Positions 8,410 through 16,772 of a DNA stretch of 64,000 nt are shown in pieces; positions within the stretch are counted from its first letter, which is position 1; the number at the start of each line of letters is the position of its first letter. A program made the translations under genes and the position numbers. The notes below the pieces were generated by a model. The model was not told the origin of the DNA. It did no database searches and saw nothing but the letters and a program-made list of their open reading frames with translations. The stretch comes from Actinomycetospora lutea (GTDB taxonomy: Bacteria; Actinomycetota; Actinomycetes; Mycobacteriales; Pseudonocardiaceae): positions 1 through 64,000 of the forward strand of contig NZ_JAQZAL010000008.1 of assembly GCF_028737205.1 (NCBI RefSeq), written 5' to 3'.

Positions 8410-9165
8410 ATGACGAACGACAGCCCCGGCGCACGCCGGGATCTCGGAGAAGGCCCCGATCACGAGGGCCACGGCCGGCACGGGCACGGCCCGCGCCGCC
8501 ACCCCGGCTTCGGCCGAGAGGCGATGTTCGGCGAGCACCCCGGCGGCCCGCGCGGCCGGTTCCGTCGAGGACGGCGGGGTGGCCCGTTCGGCCGGCCCGG
8601 CGGCTTCGGCCCGGGAGGACCCGGTGGCTTCGGCCCCTTCGGCGGTCCGGGCGGTGGCCCGGGCGGCCCGCGCGGCGGACACCGCGGACGCCGGGCGCGC
8701 GGTGACGTGCGCACGGCGGTGCTGGCCCTGCTCGCCGAGGAGCCGATGCACGGCTACCAGATCATCCAGGAGATCGGCGAGCGCTCCGGCGGGTCCTGGC
8801 GACCGAGCCCGGGATCGGTCTACCCGACCGTCTCCCAGCTCGCCGACGAGGGCCTGGTGCGCACCGAGAAGGCCGAGGGCCGCTCGGTGATCCACCTGAC
8901 CGACGCCGGCCGCACCCACGTCGACGAGCACCGCGAGGAGCTCGACGCCGTGTGGAACACCGCCGCCGCCGAGGACGGCTTCAGCGCCCTGCGCGAGGCC
9001 GGGGCGGGGCTGGCCGGCGCCGTGGCGCAGGTCGCCCAGGTCGGCCGGGACGAGCAGGTCGCCGAGGCGGTCCGCCTGCTCGACGACACCCGCCGGCGCC
9101 TCTACCTGCTGCTCGCGGGCGAGGAGACCGCGGGCCGGGACGACGACGCGGACCCGGCCGGGTGA
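8410..9165 (+). CDS. PadR family transcriptional regulator with long disordered N-terminus
   Basis: A 251-residue regulator. Residues about 96-180 form the PadR winged helix: VRTAVLALLAEEPMHGYQII, then RPSPGSVYPTVSQLADEGLV and the wing GRSVIHLTDAGR. The first ~95 residues are low complexity, rich in Gly, Arg, Pro and His (for example HEGHGRHGHGPRRH), far longer than the usual PadR lead-in. A C-terminal helical dimerisation region follows. The start is secure: AAGGAGGAG lies 7-8 nt before ATG 8410. The upstream palindrome suggests self-repression. The effector and other targets are unknown; the His-rich arm could bind metal, which is conjecture. Confidence 0.88.
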   Translation: MTNDSPGARRDLGEGPDHEGHGRHGHGPRRHPGFGREAMFGEHPGGPRGRFRRGRRGGPFGRPGGFGPGGPGGFGPFGGPGGGPGGPRGGHRGRRARGDVRTAVLALLAEEPMHGYQIIQEIGERSGGSWRPSPGSVYPTVSQLADEGLVRTEKAEGRSVIHLTDAGRTHVDEHREELDAVWNTAAAEDGFSALREAGAGLAGAVAQVAQVGRDEQVAEAVRLLDDTRRRLYLLLAGEETAGRDDDADPAG

Positions 9166-9298
9166 CCCTCACCGGCCGGCGACGCAGGCGACACGTCGCG
9201 TCACACGGTCGGCCCCCGGGGTCCGGCCGAGAACCCGGTCACGCGGGCGTGAGATCACCCGCGGGCCGGGTCCTCCGGTGATGGGTGAGGATGGTCCG

Positions 9299-11341
9299 GT
9301 GAGCTCCCCGACGACTCCCCCGGTCACCGACGACCCCTACCTCTGGCTCGAGGACGTCACCGGCGACGAGGCGCTGGCCTGGGTGAAGGAACGCAACGAC
9401 GAGTCGCTGGCGGTCCTGACGGCCTCGGAGCGGTTCGCCGAGCTGCGCGACGACCTGCGCGCGATCCTCGACGCCGACGACCGCATCCCGTACGTCCGCC
9501 GCCGCGGCGAGCTGCTCTACAACTTCTGGCAGGACGCCGAGCACCCCCGCGGGCTCTGGCGACGCACGACGCTCGCGAGCTACCGGTCCGGCGACCCCGA
9601 GTGGGAGCTGCTGCTCGACGTCGACGCGCTCGCGGCCACCGAGGACGAGAACTGGGTGTGGGCCGGCGCGGGCGTGCGCTACCCCGACTACTCGCGCGCG
9701 CTGGTGCAGCTCTCCCGCGGGGGTGCCGACGCGACCGTCGTGCGCGAGTTCGACCTGCCCACGAAGGGCTGGGTCGCCGACGGCTTCACGCTGCCCGAGG
9801 CCAAGAGCCGGGTGAGCTGGATCGACGAGGACACCGTGTTCGTCGGCACCGACCTCGGGCCCGGATCGCAGACGACGTCGGGCTACCCCCGGGTCATGCG
9901 CCGGTGGCGGCGCGGGCAGCCCGTCGCCGAGGCCGAGATCGTGTTCGAGGCCGCGGAGACCGACGTCTCGGCGTTCGCCGGGCACGACCACACGCCGGGC
10001 TTCGAGCGCGACTTCGTCGGGCGCAGCCCCGACTTCCACACCACCGAGGAGTTCCTGCTCCGCCCCGACGGCACCCGGGAGCTCATCGACGTCCCGCCGG
10101 ACGCCGACACCGACGTCGAGCGCGAGTGGCTGCTCGTGCGGACGCGCTCGCCCTGGTCGGTCGACGGCGCCGAGTACCCCGCCGGTGCGCTGCTGTGCTT
10201 CGACTTCGAGGCCTACCTCGCGGGCGACCGCACCGCCCGCGTGCTGTTCGAGCCGACCGCGAGCCGCTCGCTGAGCTCCCACGCCTGGACGAGGAACCAC
10301 CTCGTGCTCTCGGTGCTCACCGACGTCGTCACCCGCCTCGAGGTGCTCACGCCCTCGCGCGACTGGGCGCGCCGGGAGCTGCCCGCGGGCCCGGACCTCG
10401 GGTCGGTCGACCTGGTCGGCGTCGACCCCGACCAGAGCGACGAGTACTTCCTCGACACCGACGGCTACACGCAGCCCTCGACGTTCCTGCGCGGCGAGCT
10501 GGGGCTCGACAGGGACCCCGAGCCGGAGGTGCTGCGCACGGCGCCGGCGCGCTTCGACGCGACCGGGCTCGAGGTCCGCCAGTTCTTCGCCACATCCGAC
10601 GACGGCACGCGCATCCCGTACTTCGTGGTCGGCCGGGTGTCCGACACCCCCGGCCCGACGCTGATGACCGGCTACGGCGGCTTCGAGATCGCGCTGACCC
10701 CGGGCTATAGCGGGCTCGTCGGGCGCGCCTGGCTCGCCCGCGGCGGCACCTACGTCGTCGCCAACATCCGCGGTGGCGGCGAGTACGGGCCCACCTGGCA
10801 CACCGCGGCCCTGGGCGAGCACCGGCACCGCGCCTACGAGGACTTCGCCGCCGTGGCGCGCGACCTCACTGCCCGCGGGATCACCACGGCGTCCCGGCTC
10901 GCGATCCACGGCGGCAGCAACGGCGGGCTGCTCATGGGCGTGATGCTCACGCGCTACCCGGAGCTCTTCGGCGCGATCGTGGTGATGGTGCCGCTGTTCG
11001 ACATGCGGCGGTTCCACCTGCTGCTCGCCGGGGCGTCGTGGATGGCCGAGTACGGCGACCCCGACGACCCCACCGAGTGGGGGTGGATCTCGCAGTACTC
11101 GCCGTACCAGAACCTCTCCGCCGACGCGTCCTACCCGCCGGTGCTCGTGACGACCTCGACGCGCGACGACCGCGTGCACCCCGCGCACGCGCGCAAGGCC
11201 GTGGCGCGGATGCGCGAGCAGGGCCACCGCGTCGAGTACTACGAGAACATCGAGGGCGGCCACGGCGGCGCGGCCGACAACGCCCAGCGCGCCTTCCAGT
11301 GGGCGCTCGTCTTCGAGTTCTGCTGGCGCCAGGTGGGCTGA
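9299..11341 (+). CDS. Prolyl oligopeptidase family (S9A) serine peptidase
   Basis: A cytoplasmic peptidase of 680 residues. The N-terminal DPYLWLEDVTGDEALAWV is typical of S9A; a beta-propeller region follows to about residue 400, then the alpha/beta hydrolase domain. Catalytic residues are visible: serine S540 in HGGSNGGLLMG, the aspartate in TRDDRVHPAHA and the histidine in EGGHGGA. No signal peptide. I chose GTG 9299 because GTGAGGA lies 7 nt upstream; GTG 9278 and ATG 9281 are in frame and would add 6-7 residues. It would cleave short proline-containing peptides. It ends at a hairpin shared with the convergent GNAT gene. Confidence 0.9.
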   Translation: MSSPTTPPVTDDPYLWLEDVTGDEALAWVKERNDESLAVLTASERFAELRDDLRAILDADDRIPYVRRRGELLYNFWQDAEHPRGLWRRTTLASYRSGDPEWELLLDVDALAATEDENWVWAGAGVRYPDYSRALVQLSRGGADATVVREFDLPTKGWVADGFTLPEAKSRVSWIDEDTVFVGTDLGPGSQTTSGYPRVMRRWRRGQPVAEAEIVFEAAETDVSAFAGHDHTPGFERDFVGRSPDFHTTEEFLLRPDGTRELIDVPPDADTDVEREWLLVRTRSPWSVDGAEYPAGALLCFDFEAYLAGDRTARVLFEPTASRSLSSHAWTRNHLVLSVLTDVVTRLEVLTPSRDWARRELPAGPDLGSVDLVGVDPDQSDEYFLDTDGYTQPSTFLRGELGLDRDPEPEVLRTAPARFDATGLEVRQFFATSDDGTRIPYFVVGRVSDTPGPTLMTGYGGFEIALTPGYSGLVGRAWLARGGTYVVANIRGGGEYGPTWHTAALGEHRHRAYEDFAAVARDLTARGITTASRLAIHGGSNGGLLMGVMLTRYPELFGAIVVMVPLFDMRRFHLLLAGASWMAEYGDPDDPTEWGWISQYSPYQNLSADASYPPVLVTTSTRDDRVHPAHARKAVARMREQGHRVEYYENIEGGHGGAADNAQRAFQWALVFEFCWRQVG

Positions 11342-11345
11342 GTAC

Positions 11346-11385
11346 GTGAGCGGAATTCCCGGCTGTAGCCGGGAATTCCGCTCAC
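11346..11385. terminator. Bidirectional terminator hairpin, perfect 18-bp stem
   Basis: Arms 11346-11363 and 11368-11385 are perfect complements around a TGTA tetraloop. It lies exactly between the convergent S9 peptidase and GNAT stops. Confidence 0.9.
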
Positions 11386-11392
11386 ATAGGGC

Positions 11393-11881
11393 TCACCAGA
11401 GGTCGCGGGTGAACCAGTGGTGGGCGTAGGGGTTGGCGTTGTAGGGCTCGGTCTCGACGAAGCCCTCGCGGACGTAGAGCGCGCGGGCCGCCACCAGGTC
11501 CTCGGCGGTGTCGAGCACCAGGCGGCGCAGCCCGGCCTCCCGGGCCAGGTCGGTCAGGTGCGCGAGCAGCCGCCGGCCCAGGCCCTGGCCGCGGACCGTC
11601 GGGTCGACCCACATGCGCTTGATCTCCCCGGCCCCCGGCGGGACGTCGGCACCCTCGAGACGCAGCCCCGCGCACCCGACGACCCAATCGCCCCGCGTGG
11701 CGACGACGAACACGCCCGACGGCGGGGCGAGCGCCATCGGGTCGTCGGCGAGGAACTCCTCCGACCACGTCGGCTCCGGCGCCTTCTCGGGCCACCGGGC
11801 GGCGAGCTCCCCGGCATAGGCCCGCAGGGCGGTCAGACCGGCGGGCGAGTCGGGACGCACGGCGGACAGGACGATCTCCAC
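11393..11881 (-). CDS. GNAT family N-acetyltransferase
   Basis: A 162-residue single-domain acetyltransferase. The acetyl-CoA pyrophosphate loop is VRGQGLGRRLLAHL at about residues 95-108, preceded by the beta strand EIKRMWVDP and followed by LVLDTAEDLVAARALYVREGF. The substrate is not predictable; small-molecule or protein amine acetylation are both possible. The stop is 7 nt from the shared terminator and the downstream-facing VOC gene is on the same strand 21 nt upstream, so the VOC and GNAT genes may be co-transcribed. Confidence 0.85.
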   Translation of the reverse strand: MEIVLSAVRPDSPAGLTALRAYAGELAARWPEKAPEPTWSEEFLADDPMALAPPSGVFVVATRGDWVVGCAGLRLEGADVPPGAGEIKRMWVDPTVRGQGLGRRLLAHLTDLAREAGLRRLVLDTAEDLVAARALYVREGFVETEPYNANPYAHHWFTRDLW

Positions 11882-11902
11882 GCCCCCATCCTGACGGGCC
11901 CC

Positions 11903-12301
11903 TCAGCGGTACTCGGGCGCCACCTCGCCCTCCCAGTCCACGAGCTGCACGATCACGCGGTTCGGGTCGCGCACCTGGAACGCGCGCTCGCCCCAGGGCT
12001 CCGCGGTCAGCGGCATCGTGATCGTCACGCCCTCGCGCTCGAGGCGGGCCAGCTCGCCCTCGAGGTCGTCGACGACGAACGCGAGGATCAGCCCGGCGGC
12101 GTGCTCGTCGCGCTGGTCAGCCGGCAGCGACCCGAGCCCCGTCCGCAGGAACACCACGGACACGCCGGCGTCCTCGCGGGCCAGGGACGCGAACCCGTCG
12201 GCCGCCATGACCTGCCCGAACCCGAAGTGGTCGACGAGGAACGCCGCCGAGGCGCCGGGGTCGGCGACGTTGAGCGAGACCGCCGATGCGGTGATCTTCA
12301 T
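11903..12301 (-). CDS. VOC (glyoxalase/bleomycin resistance/dioxygenase) family protein
   Basis: A 132-residue protein with the paired beta-alpha-beta-beta-beta modules of the VOC fold: ITASAVSLNVADPGASAAFL at the start and a terminal VRDPNRVIVQLVDWEGE. The putative C-terminal metal-site strand ends in VQLVDW, with no standard glutamate ligand, so it may be a binding rather than catalytic member. ATG 12301 has a G-rich Shine-Dalgarno (AAGGGGGT). It is divergent from a TetR-type regulator across a 69-nt region holding a strong dyad, so the regulator probably controls it. Confidence 0.85.
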   Translation of the reverse strand: MKITASAVSLNVADPGASAAFLVDHFGFGQVMAADGFASLAREDAGVSVVFLRTGLGSLPADQRDEHAAGLILAFVVDDLEGELARLEREGVTITMPLTAEPWGERAFQVRDPNRVIVQLVDWEGEVAPEYR

Positions 12302-12311
12302 GGGTACCCCC

Positions 12312-12350
12312 TTCTCTCCGTACGCTGTACAACGTACTCCGTACAGAGAA
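12312..12350. promoter_or_regulatory. TetR operator dyad with four GTAC repeats
   Basis: The segment starts TTCTCT and ends AGAGAA and contains four GTAC motifs in mirror arrangement, giving an approximate dyad. It fills the gap between the divergent VOC and TetR genes, where it could repress both. Confidence 0.65.
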
Positions 12351-12370
12351 GATGTGCCAGGATCGCCGCC

Positions 12371-13114
12371 GTGGCCACCGACCCGGCACGGACGCTCGCC
12401 CTGCTCTGGCGGGTCGAGCAGCCCGCCGGCACCCGCGGACCCCGGCGCGGGCTCGACCTGGACGACGTCGTGGCCCGCGCGACGGCGCTCGCCGACGCGG
12501 GCGGCCCGGACGGGCTCGCGGGGCTGTCGGTGCGGGCGCTGGCCCGCGAGCTCGGCGTCGCCCCCATGACGCTCTACACCTACGTGCCCGGGCGCGAGGA
12601 GCTCGCCGCCCTCGTCGTCGACGCCGCCTACGCCGCCATGCCCCGCCGGGACACCTCGGGCCTCGGGTGGCGCGAGCGCCTCACCGCCGTCGCCGAGGAG
12701 AACCTCGCCCTCCACCGCGCCCACCCCTGGGCGGCGCGTGTCGACCCGGGCCGCCCGGTGCTCGGGCCCGGCGAGACCGCCAAGTACGAGCACGAGCTCG
12801 CGGCGTTCGACGAGCTCGCCACCCTCGCCGGGCTCGACGACGTCGACCGCGACGCCGCGCTGACCTTCCTGCTCGACGTCACGCGGGCCGCCGCGCTCGT
12901 CGAGCAGCACACCGCCGACACCGGCGACGCCGGGGCGTGGTGGGCGGCGCGCGCCCCGGTGCTCGAGCAGGTGCTCGACCCCGGGCGCTTCCCCCGCGCG
13001 GTCCGCGTCGGCGCCGCGGCCGGCGCCGCCCAGCAGTCCGCGCGCGACCCCGACCGCGCCTGGCGCTTCGGGCTCGCCCGGGTGCTCGACGGCCTCGCGG
13101 CGCTCATCGGCTGA
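12371..13114 (+). CDS. TetR/AcrR family regulator with TetR_C-type ligand domain
   Basis: A 247-residue repressor. An unusual ~28-residue lead precedes the DNA-binding domain; the helix-turn-helix is LSVRALARELGVAPMTLYTYVPGREELAALVVD at about residues 55-88. The longer C-terminal domain with LHRAHPWAARVDPGRP resembles the tetracycline-repressor-like C-terminal family. GTG 12371 places the start just after the GTAC-rich dyad. It is divergent from the VOC gene, which it probably regulates together with itself. The inducer is unknown. Downstream lies a broken hydrolase gene that may once have been part of the regulon. Confidence 0.85.
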   Translation: MATDPARTLALLWRVEQPAGTRGPRRGLDLDDVVARATALADAGGPDGLAGLSVRALARELGVAPMTLYTYVPGREELAALVVDAAYAAMPRRDTSGLGWRERLTAVAEENLALHRAHPWAARVDPGRPVLGPGETAKYEHELAAFDELATLAGLDDVDRDAALTFLLDVTRAAALVEQHTADTGDAGAWWAARAPVLEQVLDPGRFPRAVRVGAAAGAAQQSARDPDRAWRFGLARVLDGLAALIG

Positions 13115-13157
13115 ACGACCCCTTGGCGGTGACCGGCGCACGGGCTTCCATGGGCCG

Positions 13158-13650
13158 GTGGGCGTGGTGGTGCTGGTGCACGGCGGATGGCACGGCGGCT
13201 GGGTGTGGCGTCCGGTCGCCGCGCGCCTGCGCGCAGGTGGGCGCGGTCGCCGACCCCGGTCAGCGTCGGCGTGACCTGATGTCGCCGGCCCGCCGGGAGT
13301 TCTTCCTGAGCCGGGTGGACGCCGAGGACCGGATCGTGCTGGACCCCGACACCGCGATGGACGGGTGGGCGATCCGGGACGAGGACCTGCGCGCCTGGGT
13401 GGGTCCGCGGCTCACGCCCCAGCCCCGCCGCGTGCCCGACGACCCGCTGCCCGACCTCCCGGTCCCGGCGCTCGACCGCTGGTACGTCCACTGCACGGAC
13501 AAGCCCGGCCACGACGCCTTCGCCGGCATCGCGGCCGCCGCCCGCGGGGACGCGAGCTGGCGCGGCGTCGCGACCCTCGAGACCGGCCACGACGCGATGG
13601 TCACCGACCCGGAGGGGACGGCGCGGGTGCTCCTGTCGGTGCTGCGCTGA
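13158..13650 (+). pseudogene. Alpha/beta hydrolase remnant with internal deletion and micro-inversion
   Basis: The first ~25 codons from GTG 13158 read as a classic hydrolase N-terminus (VVVLVHGGWHGGWVWRPVAA) but hit TGA at 13272. A second frame, open from about 13275 to 13650, encodes the hydrolase C-terminus, with PVPALDRWYVHCTDKPGHDA and LETGHDAMVTDPEG containing the histidine. Between them, bases 13235-13277 read correctly only on the opposite strand, where they give VTPTLTGVGDRAHL, the motif expected at this point of the protein. The nucleophile-elbow (GxSxG) region is absent. Therefore the gene has lost its centre and had a short piece flipped. The MFS gene overlaps its last 50 nt on the other strand. 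Confidence 0.8.
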
Positions 13651-14845
13651 GCACGTGCCGGTCCCGCCCCGCGCCCCAGCCCACGACGAGCAGCGGCACG
13701 ACGAGCACCAGCATCACGACCAGCGGCACCGTCCACCCGCCGGTCGCGTCGTGCAGGGCGCCGAGGGCGAACGGCCCGACCGCGGCGAGGGTGTAGCCGA
13801 CGCCCTGGGCCATCGCCGAGAGCTCGGCGGTGTGCTCGGTGTCGGGCGAGCGCAGCGTGATGAGGAGGAGCCCGAGCGCGATGTTCGACCCCTGCGCGAC
13901 GCCGAGCACCACCATCCACAGCGCGGCCAGCGAGCTGGGCGCGGCGAGCAGCCCCACGTAGCCCACGACGTAGAACAGGCTCGTCGTCACCACCACGGTG
14001 CTCTGGGACGGGCGCCGCATGGCGAACGAGGGCGCCGTCGCCGAGAACACGAGGCCGACGAAGCCGGCGAGCGACAGGAGCAGGCCGCCCTCGGCCGGCG
14101 TCCTCCCGGCGTCGACGAAGATCGTCGGGATCCAGGCCGACATCGCGTAGAACTGCAGCGACTGCAGGCCCATGAACAGCGTGACCTGCCAGGCGAGCGG
14201 GTCGCGCAGCAGGGCGCTGCGCAGCGTCTGCCCTTCCCGGGCGGGCGGCGGGGGCACCGTGCGCCGCCGCGCCCGCGGCAGCCACACGACCAGGGTCACG
14301 ACGGTGAGCAGCCCCCACAGGCCGAGGGTGTCGCTCCAGTCGAGGCCGGTGACCCGCTGCAGCGGGACCGTGACGGCGGCCGCCACCGCGCCGCCGCCGG
14401 TCAGCACCATCGAGTACGCGCCGGTCATCGCGCCGGTGCGGTGCGGGAAGTCGCGCTTGACCAGCGTCGGCAGCGACACGTTGCCGACGGCGATGGCGGT
14501 GCCGACGAGCACGCTGCCGACCAGGATCACCGCGAGCGAGGAGACCAGCCGCAGCGCGATCCCGAGCGCGAGCACCACCAGCGCCGCGACGAGCAGCCGC
14601 TCGAGGCCCCAGCGCCGGGCCAGCCGCGGCGCGACGGGCGCGAGCAGGCCGAAGCAGAGCACGGGGAGGCTGGTCAGCAGACCGGCGACGCCGCTGGAGA
14701 CGCCGAGCGCGTCGCGCGCCTGGTCGACCAGCGGCGCGACACCGACCACCGGCGGGCGCAGGTTGGCCGCGAGCAGGAGCACCGCGAACGCGGCGAGGGC
14801 GCCGCCGCGGCGCACCGCCGTCGCGGTGGTCGTCGGGGCGCTCAT
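13601..14845 (-). CDS. MFS transporter, CynX/NimT-like
   Basis: A 414-residue, 12-segment major facilitator. AANLRPPVVGVAPLVDQ near the start is the CynX/NimT (cyanate/2-nitroimidazole transporter) signature, and LMGLQSLQFYAMSAWIPTIF at the first segment of the second half supports this. Substrate unknown. ATG 14845 overlaps the stop of the upstream patatin gene by 4 nt (ATGA), so the two are translationally coupled. The 3' end overlaps the hydrolase pseudogene by 50 nt in antisense. Confidence 0.85.
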   Translation of the reverse strand: MSAPTTTATAVRRGGALAAFAVLLLAANLRPPVVGVAPLVDQARDALGVSSGVAGLLTSLPVLCFGLLAPVAPRLARRWGLERLLVAALVVLALGIALRLVSSLAVILVGSVLVGTAIAVGNVSLPTLVKRDFPHRTGAMTGAYSMVLTGGGAVAAAVTVPLQRVTGLDWSDTLGLWGLLTVVTLVVWLPRARRRTVPPPPAREGQTLRSALLRDPLAWQVTLFMGLQSLQFYAMSAWIPTIFVDAGRTPAEGGLLLSLAGFVGLVFSATAPSFAMRRPSQSTVVVTTSLFYVVGYVGLLAAPSSLAALWMVVLGVAQGSNIALGLLLITLRSPDTEHTAELSAMAQGVGYTLAAVGPFALGALHDATGGWTVPLVVMLVLVVPLLVVGWGAGRDRHVLSAAPTGAPAPSPPGR

Positions 14846-15741
14846 GCCCAGGCCCGCGCGACCTCGGCGGCCCGCGCGCGCCCCTGCTCCCGTCCGGCCT
14901 TCGCCGACGCCGGCATCGTGGCCGGGTCGAGCACGTTGGTGCCGAACGCCGCCACCGCGGTCTCGTCGGCCAGGACCGCGACCGCCTCGGTGTCGGGGTG
15001 CTGCTCCTGCCGGTGCTCGATCTCCTGGGCCACCGACCGGAACGGGCCGCCCGGCGGCGGGTCGAGCGGGGCGACGACGACGAGCCGGTCGGCCGGGCCG
15101 ACGAGATCGAAGCCGTCGTCGTCGGCGCGCGCCACGTGCACGACCGACGCGACGCCGCCGTCGATGTAGCGGCGCCGCCCGGCGGTCATCGGCGGCCAGA
15201 CGCCGGGCACGGCGCAGCTCGCGGCGACCGCGTCGACGAGCCGGACCCGGGTCTCGCGGGTGAAGACCGCGAGGTGGCCGGTCTCCGCGTCGACGGCGGA
15301 GATGCGCAGGTCGGTCCCGGGCCACTCCTTCACGGGCAGGCGGGCGTCGATCACCGCGAGCCGCTCGGCCTCCGGGGGCGTGTCGGCCGCGAGCGCCCAC
15401 GCGCCGAGCCGGGCGCGCATCTCCCCCGCGTCGCGGGCGCCGTCCATCGCGGCGGCGAGCTCGGCGCCGAGGGCCTCCATGTCGAGGTTCGCCGGCGGCG
15501 CGGTGGTGCCGGCCTCCCCCGAGAGGTGCTCCTCGTGCACGGCGGCGAGGTCCACGCCCGTGGTCAGCAGGGTGCCGACGACGGCCCCGGCGGAGGTGCC
15601 GACGACCCGGTCGGCGAGGCCGAGGTCGACGCCGCCCTCGGCCAGACCGACGAGCACGCCCACCTCCCACGCGATGCCGGCGAGGCCGCCGCCGCCGAGG
15701 ACGAGCGCGCGGACGGGGCGGGAGGGAGCGTCGGCGGTCAC
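14842..15741 (-). CDS. Patatin-like phospholipase
   Basis: A 299-residue patatin-fold acyl hydrolase. The oxyanion loop LGGGGLAGIAWEVGVL, the nucleophile GTSAGA (serine about residue 51) and the catalytic aspartate in YIDGGV make a complete Ser-Asp dyad. No signal peptide, so it likely acts on membrane lipids from the cytoplasm. GTG 15741 has GGAGGG about 10 nt upstream. It is the first gene of a two-gene unit with the CynX-like transporter. A link between lipase and transporter function is not obvious. Confidence 0.87.
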   Translation of the reverse strand: MTADAPSRPVRALVLGGGGLAGIAWEVGVLVGLAEGGVDLGLADRVVGTSAGAVVGTLLTTGVDLAAVHEEHLSGEAGTTAPPANLDMEALGAELAAAMDGARDAGEMRARLGAWALAADTPPEAERLAVIDARLPVKEWPGTDLRISAVDAETGHLAVFTRETRVRLVDAVAASCAVPGVWPPMTAGRRRYIDGGVASVVHVARADDDGFDLVGPADRLVVVAPLDPPPGGPFRSVAQEIEHRQEQHPDTEAVAVLADETAVAAFGTNVLDPATMPASAKAGREQGRARAAEVARAWA

Positions 15742-15800
15742 CGCGCCACCCTCCACCCCGGTGGCGCGCTCCGCACGGCCGATGTCGCGGATCGCACGAT

Positions 15801-16772
15801 TCAGCCCGGCGGCAGGCGCACGAGGACGTCGTACAGCCGGGTCGTCTGGTCGGCGTCCTCGTTGTCGTCGCTGACGAGCAGGACCCGCAGCGCGCCGTCG
15901 ACGGTGCGGCCGAGCACGGTCATGCCCTCGACGTTGTCGAGCAGCGGGTTCACCTGGTCCTGCCGCGTGGTGGCCCCGAGGCCCGGGCAGGCGCCGAGGT
16001 CGGCGAGCAGGGTCCGCGGGAGCTCCCCGCCGCCGGCGCGGGCCGGGTCGGCCAGCGCGAGGTGCACGGTGTTGCCGACGCCGGCGGTGTACGCGCGCTC
16101 GACCACCAGCAGGCGCCCGTCCCCGGTCGCGGCGATCTCGGAGACGTCGAGACCGGGGTCGGGACGGTAGGACCAGCCCGGGCCCGGCGCGCTCCCCGAC
16201 CAGGTGACGAAGCGCCGCTCCTCCGGGTCGTCGCCGTCGAGCGCGCCCTCCATCGCGGCGACGACCGGGCCGCCCGGGGCGAGCACGGCGACACCCTCGA
16301 GGCCGGCGTTGGAACGGACCCGGGCGGCGACGTCGGCCGGGACGTCGAGGCGCTGCTCGACCCGGCCCGACGGGTCGAACCGCCGCACCGCGGTCTCGCG
16401 CTCGGAGGCGACCAGCCGCGACCCGTCGGCGTCGACCGCGAGGCCCTCGGCGTCCAGGGCCGCGCCCCTCTCGTCGGCCAGAGGCACGGCGTTCGTCGGC
16501 GCGCGGGTGCGCGGGTCGAGCGTGAACAGCACCGAGCGGTCGGAGAGGGCCAGCAGCGCGCCGTCGCGGTCGACGGCGAGCCCGGAGAGCCCGGCGACCG
16601 GCCACGTCCGGCGCGCGCCGTACTCGCGGCCGTGGAGGACGTCGGAGAACCCGGTGATCGCGACGGCGGGCGAGCACGGCGCCGGGGCCACGGTCGCCGA
16701 CGTGGGCCCCGACGGCGCCGATCCGCACCCGGCGAGCAGCACGAGCAGCGCGAGCAGCGCCGCCCGGGTCAC
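15801..16772 (-). CDS. Secreted lipoprotein, esterase-like activity of phytase (phytase-like) family
   Basis: A 323-residue exported protein. Residues 1-16 are a lipoprotein signal ending in the lipobox LLAGC (C16). The rest is a beta-propeller-like phytase-like domain: SGLAVDRDGALLALSDRS, LDAEGLAVDADGSRLVASER, SNAGLEGVAVLAPGG, DNVEGMTVLG and VSDDNED are its repeated calcium-site-like segments. Proteins of this family are annotated as esterase-like; true phytase activity is unproven. The GTG start at 16772 overlaps the ppsA stop by 4 nt (GTGA), so it is coupled to PEP synthase. Confidence 0.8.
   Translation of the reverse strand: MTRAALLALLVLLAGCGSAPSGPTSATVAPAPCSPAVAITGFSDVLHGREYGARRTWPVAGLSGLAVDRDGALLALSDRSVLFTLDPRTRAPTNAVPLADERGAALDAEGLAVDADGSRLVASERETAVRRFDPSGRVEQRLDVPADVAARVRSNAGLEGVAVLAPGGPVVAAMEGALDGDDPEERRFVTWSGSAPGPGWSYRPDPGLDVSEIAATGDGRLLVVERAYTAGVGNTVHLALADPARAGGGELPRTLLADLGACPGLGATTRQDQVNPLLDNVEGMTVLGRTVDGALRVLLVSDDNEDADQTTRLYDVLVRLPPG

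Noticed and set aside
13260-14318. Minus-strand gene over the hydrolase remnant
   Set aside because: The apparent peptide VTPTLTGVGDRAHL on this strand is explained by micro-inversion; the remaining frame is a shadow of the MFS gene and pseudogene.
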